NCBI RefSeq assembly: GCF_017491605.1
Contig: NZ_JAFGYY010000017.1
Location: forward strand, 1-64,000
Origin: Pseudomonas sp. 30_B
Lineage (GTDB): Bacteria > Pseudomonadota > Gammaproteobacteria > Pseudomonadales > Pseudomonadaceae
Length of the DNA stretch: 64,000 nt
Direction of reading: 5' to 3'
The position numbers and the translations under genes were made by a program. The notes under the pieces are model-generated. The model ran no database searches and was not told the DNA's origin. It saw only the letters and a program-made list of their open reading frames with translations. Each line of letters begins with the position of its first letter. Position 1 is the stretch's first letter. This document shows, in pieces, positions 62,748-64,000 of this stretch.

Positions 62748-62777
62748 CGCGAGGCCGGGAAAAGTCCCGGCCTCGCG
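62748..62777 (-). terminator. Hairpin between the alanine symporter and ansA
   Basis: A 13-pair perfect stem CGCGAGGCCGGGA/TCCCGGCCTCGCG with a four-base loop, followed on the minus strand by GTTTATC. A strong stem with a weak T run, probably a partial terminator. Confidence 0.7.
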
Positions 62778-62798
62778 TTTCAGACCAAGGTCAGCGGA

Positions 62799-64000
62799 TC
62801 AGCCCTGGGCGGGCAGGCTGCCGTGGGCCGGAGCGGTCGAGTTGACCTTGTGGGCGTCGCGCCAGGCATCGTGGTCGATGTCCAGGTCGGCGAACTTGCT
62901 GGTATCGAACACCGGGCGCTCGATGCCGGCGGCGCGCTGCTCGTCGTAGTCGCGCATCACGCGCAGGCCGACCTTGATCAGCATCGCCAGGGCCACCAGG
63001 TTGACGAAGGCCAGGCAGGTCATGGTGATGTCGGCGAAGGCGAACACGGTGCCCAGGTTCTGCATCGAGCCCCAAAGGATCAGGCCCAGCACCAGGACGC
63101 GGAAGGCGACCAGCGCGGTGCGGCTACGGCCGACGATGAACTGCAGGGCGTTCTCGCCGAGGTAGTAGTTGTAGGTGATGCAGGTGAACACGAACAGCGA
63201 CAGCGCGACGCTGACGAAGATGCGGCCCCAGTCACCCACCACGGCGGCCAGCGAGTTCTGGGTCAGGGTGATGCCGTCGCCTTCGAAGCCGGGGGTGTAG
63301 AAGCCCGAGAGCAGGATCAGCAGCGCGGTGCAGGTGCAGATGACGAAGGTGTCGAGGAACACGCTGAACGCCTGGACCACGCCCTGGGACGCCGGGTGAC
63401 GCACGGCGGCGACAGCGGCCACGTTCGGCGCACTGCCCAGGCCCGCTTCGTTGGCGAACACGCCACGCTTCACGCCCATCACGATGGCGCTGCCCAGCAG
63501 ACCGGCGAAGGCCGGTTCCAGGCCGAAGGCGCTCTTGACGATGGTGGTCAGCATGTCCGGCACCAGCTCGATCTGGGTGACGATCACGTAGAGGGTCACG
63601 GCGATGTAGGCCAGGGTCTTGACCGGTACCAGCAGGTCGGACACCGCCGCGATGCGCTGGATGCCGCCGAAGAACACGATGGCCAGCAGCACGGCCAGGC
63701 CGATGCCGGAGTACAGCACCGGAATGTGGAAGGCGTTCTGCAGCGAGTGGGTCACGGTGAAGGCTTGCAGGCCGTTGAAGGCGAAGCCGTAGGTGACCAG
63801 CAGCAGGACCGCGAAGGTCAGCGCCATCCAGCGCAGCTTCAGGCCGTGCTGGATGTAGTAGGCCGGGCCGCCACGGTACAGGCCGTCGCCGTCGCTGCGC
63901 TTGTAGACCTGGGCCAGGGTGCACTCGAAGAAGCTGCTGGACATGCCCACCAGCGCGGTGACCCACATCCAGAACACGGCGCCCGGACCACCCAGGGTCA
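62799..64000 (-). CDS. Sodium:alanine symporter (AGCS family), 5' end outside window
   Basis: At least 400 C-terminal residues of an AGCS-family Na+/alanine (or glycine) symporter; the frame stays open to the window edge (reading TLGGPGAVFWMWVTALVG), so the N-terminus is missing. Family features are SSFFECTLAQVYK, GGPAYYIQHGL, GVFANEAGLGSAPNVAAVA and many membrane helices. It may supply amino acids or be regulated with the downstream asparaginase. Confidence 0.9.
   Translation of the reverse strand, partial: TLGGPGAVFWMWVTALVGMSSSFFECTLAQVYKRSDGDGLYRGGPAYYIQHGLKLRWMALTFAVLLLVTYGFAFNGLQAFTVTHSLQNAFHIPVLYSGIGLAVLLAIVFFGGIQRIAAVSDLLVPVKTLAYIAVTLYVIVTQIELVPDMLTTIVKSAFGLEPAFAGLLGSAIVMGVKRGVFANEAGLGSAPNVAAVAAVRHPASQGVVQAFSVFLDTFVICTCTALLILLSGFYTPGFEGDGITLTQNSLAAVVGDWGRIFVSVALSLFVFTCITYNYYLGENALQFIVGRSRTALVAFRVLVLGLILWGSMQNLGTVFAFADITMTCLAFVNLVALAMLIKVGLRVMRDYDEQRAAGIERPVFDTSKFADLDIDHDAWRDAHKVNSTAPAHGSLPAQG

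Overview
The window is a gene-dense, GC-rich chromosomal stretch of a Pseudomonas. The genus call rests on the paa gene set and order, the gntR-gntK-gntP-gapN block (same order as Pseudomonas aeruginosa PA2320-PA2323), the hmgR/hmgA locus, DUF2790 and AzlCD proteins, and dense families of Pseudomonas-type intergenic hairpin repeats. Species cannot be fixed from sequence alone; it looks like an environmental degrader with broad aromatic catabolism.

Layout. (1) 0.6-21.2 kb: an aldehyde dehydrogenase and cytochrome c with a FeaR-type activator, then the complete phenylacetyl-CoA pathway: paaX-Y-N leftward, paaFGHIJK, paaABCDE and paaZ rightward. (2) 22.2-25.6 kb: an aromatic amine dehydrogenase operon (large subunit, MauE, MauD, TTQ small subunit, cytochrome c). 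Together these turn arylethylamines into arylacetaldehyde, arylacetate, phenylacetyl-CoA and then central metabolites. (3) 25.9-34.4 kb: an Eat-type permease, class III PLP enzyme, APH-type kinase and EutR-like regulator that look like a kinase/phospho-lyase route for ethanolamine or another amino alcohol, followed by an outer-membrane protein and a chemoreceptor. (4) 35-41 kb: catechol 1,2-dioxygenase with a flavin reductase, a FixJ-type response regulator, and homogentisate genes hmgR, hmgA and fahA. (5) 41.1-46.5 kb: gluconate regulator, kinase, permease and an unusual NADP-GAPDH-like dehydrogenase. (6) 47-50 kb: a BRO-N protein with a structured leader and an AT-rich two-gene islet (SIR2-like + DUF2971), a candidate phage-defence pair. 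(7) 50-57.7 kb: a sterol-desaturase-family protein, AzlCD, a membrane protein whose 5' end also exists as a decayed duplicate, and a MocR/TIM-barrel/MFS set. (8) 57.9-61.2 kb: an ECF sigma/anti-sigma pair divergent from a catalase-like peroxidase, cytochrome b561 and DUF2790 operon, with matching promoters facing both ways. (9) 61.7-64 kb: asparaginase and a truncated sodium:alanine symporter.

The most unusual signals are non-coding. Three copies of a roughly 300-bp element (about 48-350, 21315-21620, 46600-46925) keep the same set of hairpins, including a three-way junction, while the paired bases change in a compensatory way. A second family of short hairpins does the same. The best candidates for a new protein system are the SIR2-like/DUF2971 pair and the amino-alcohol kinase/phospho-lyase cluster.
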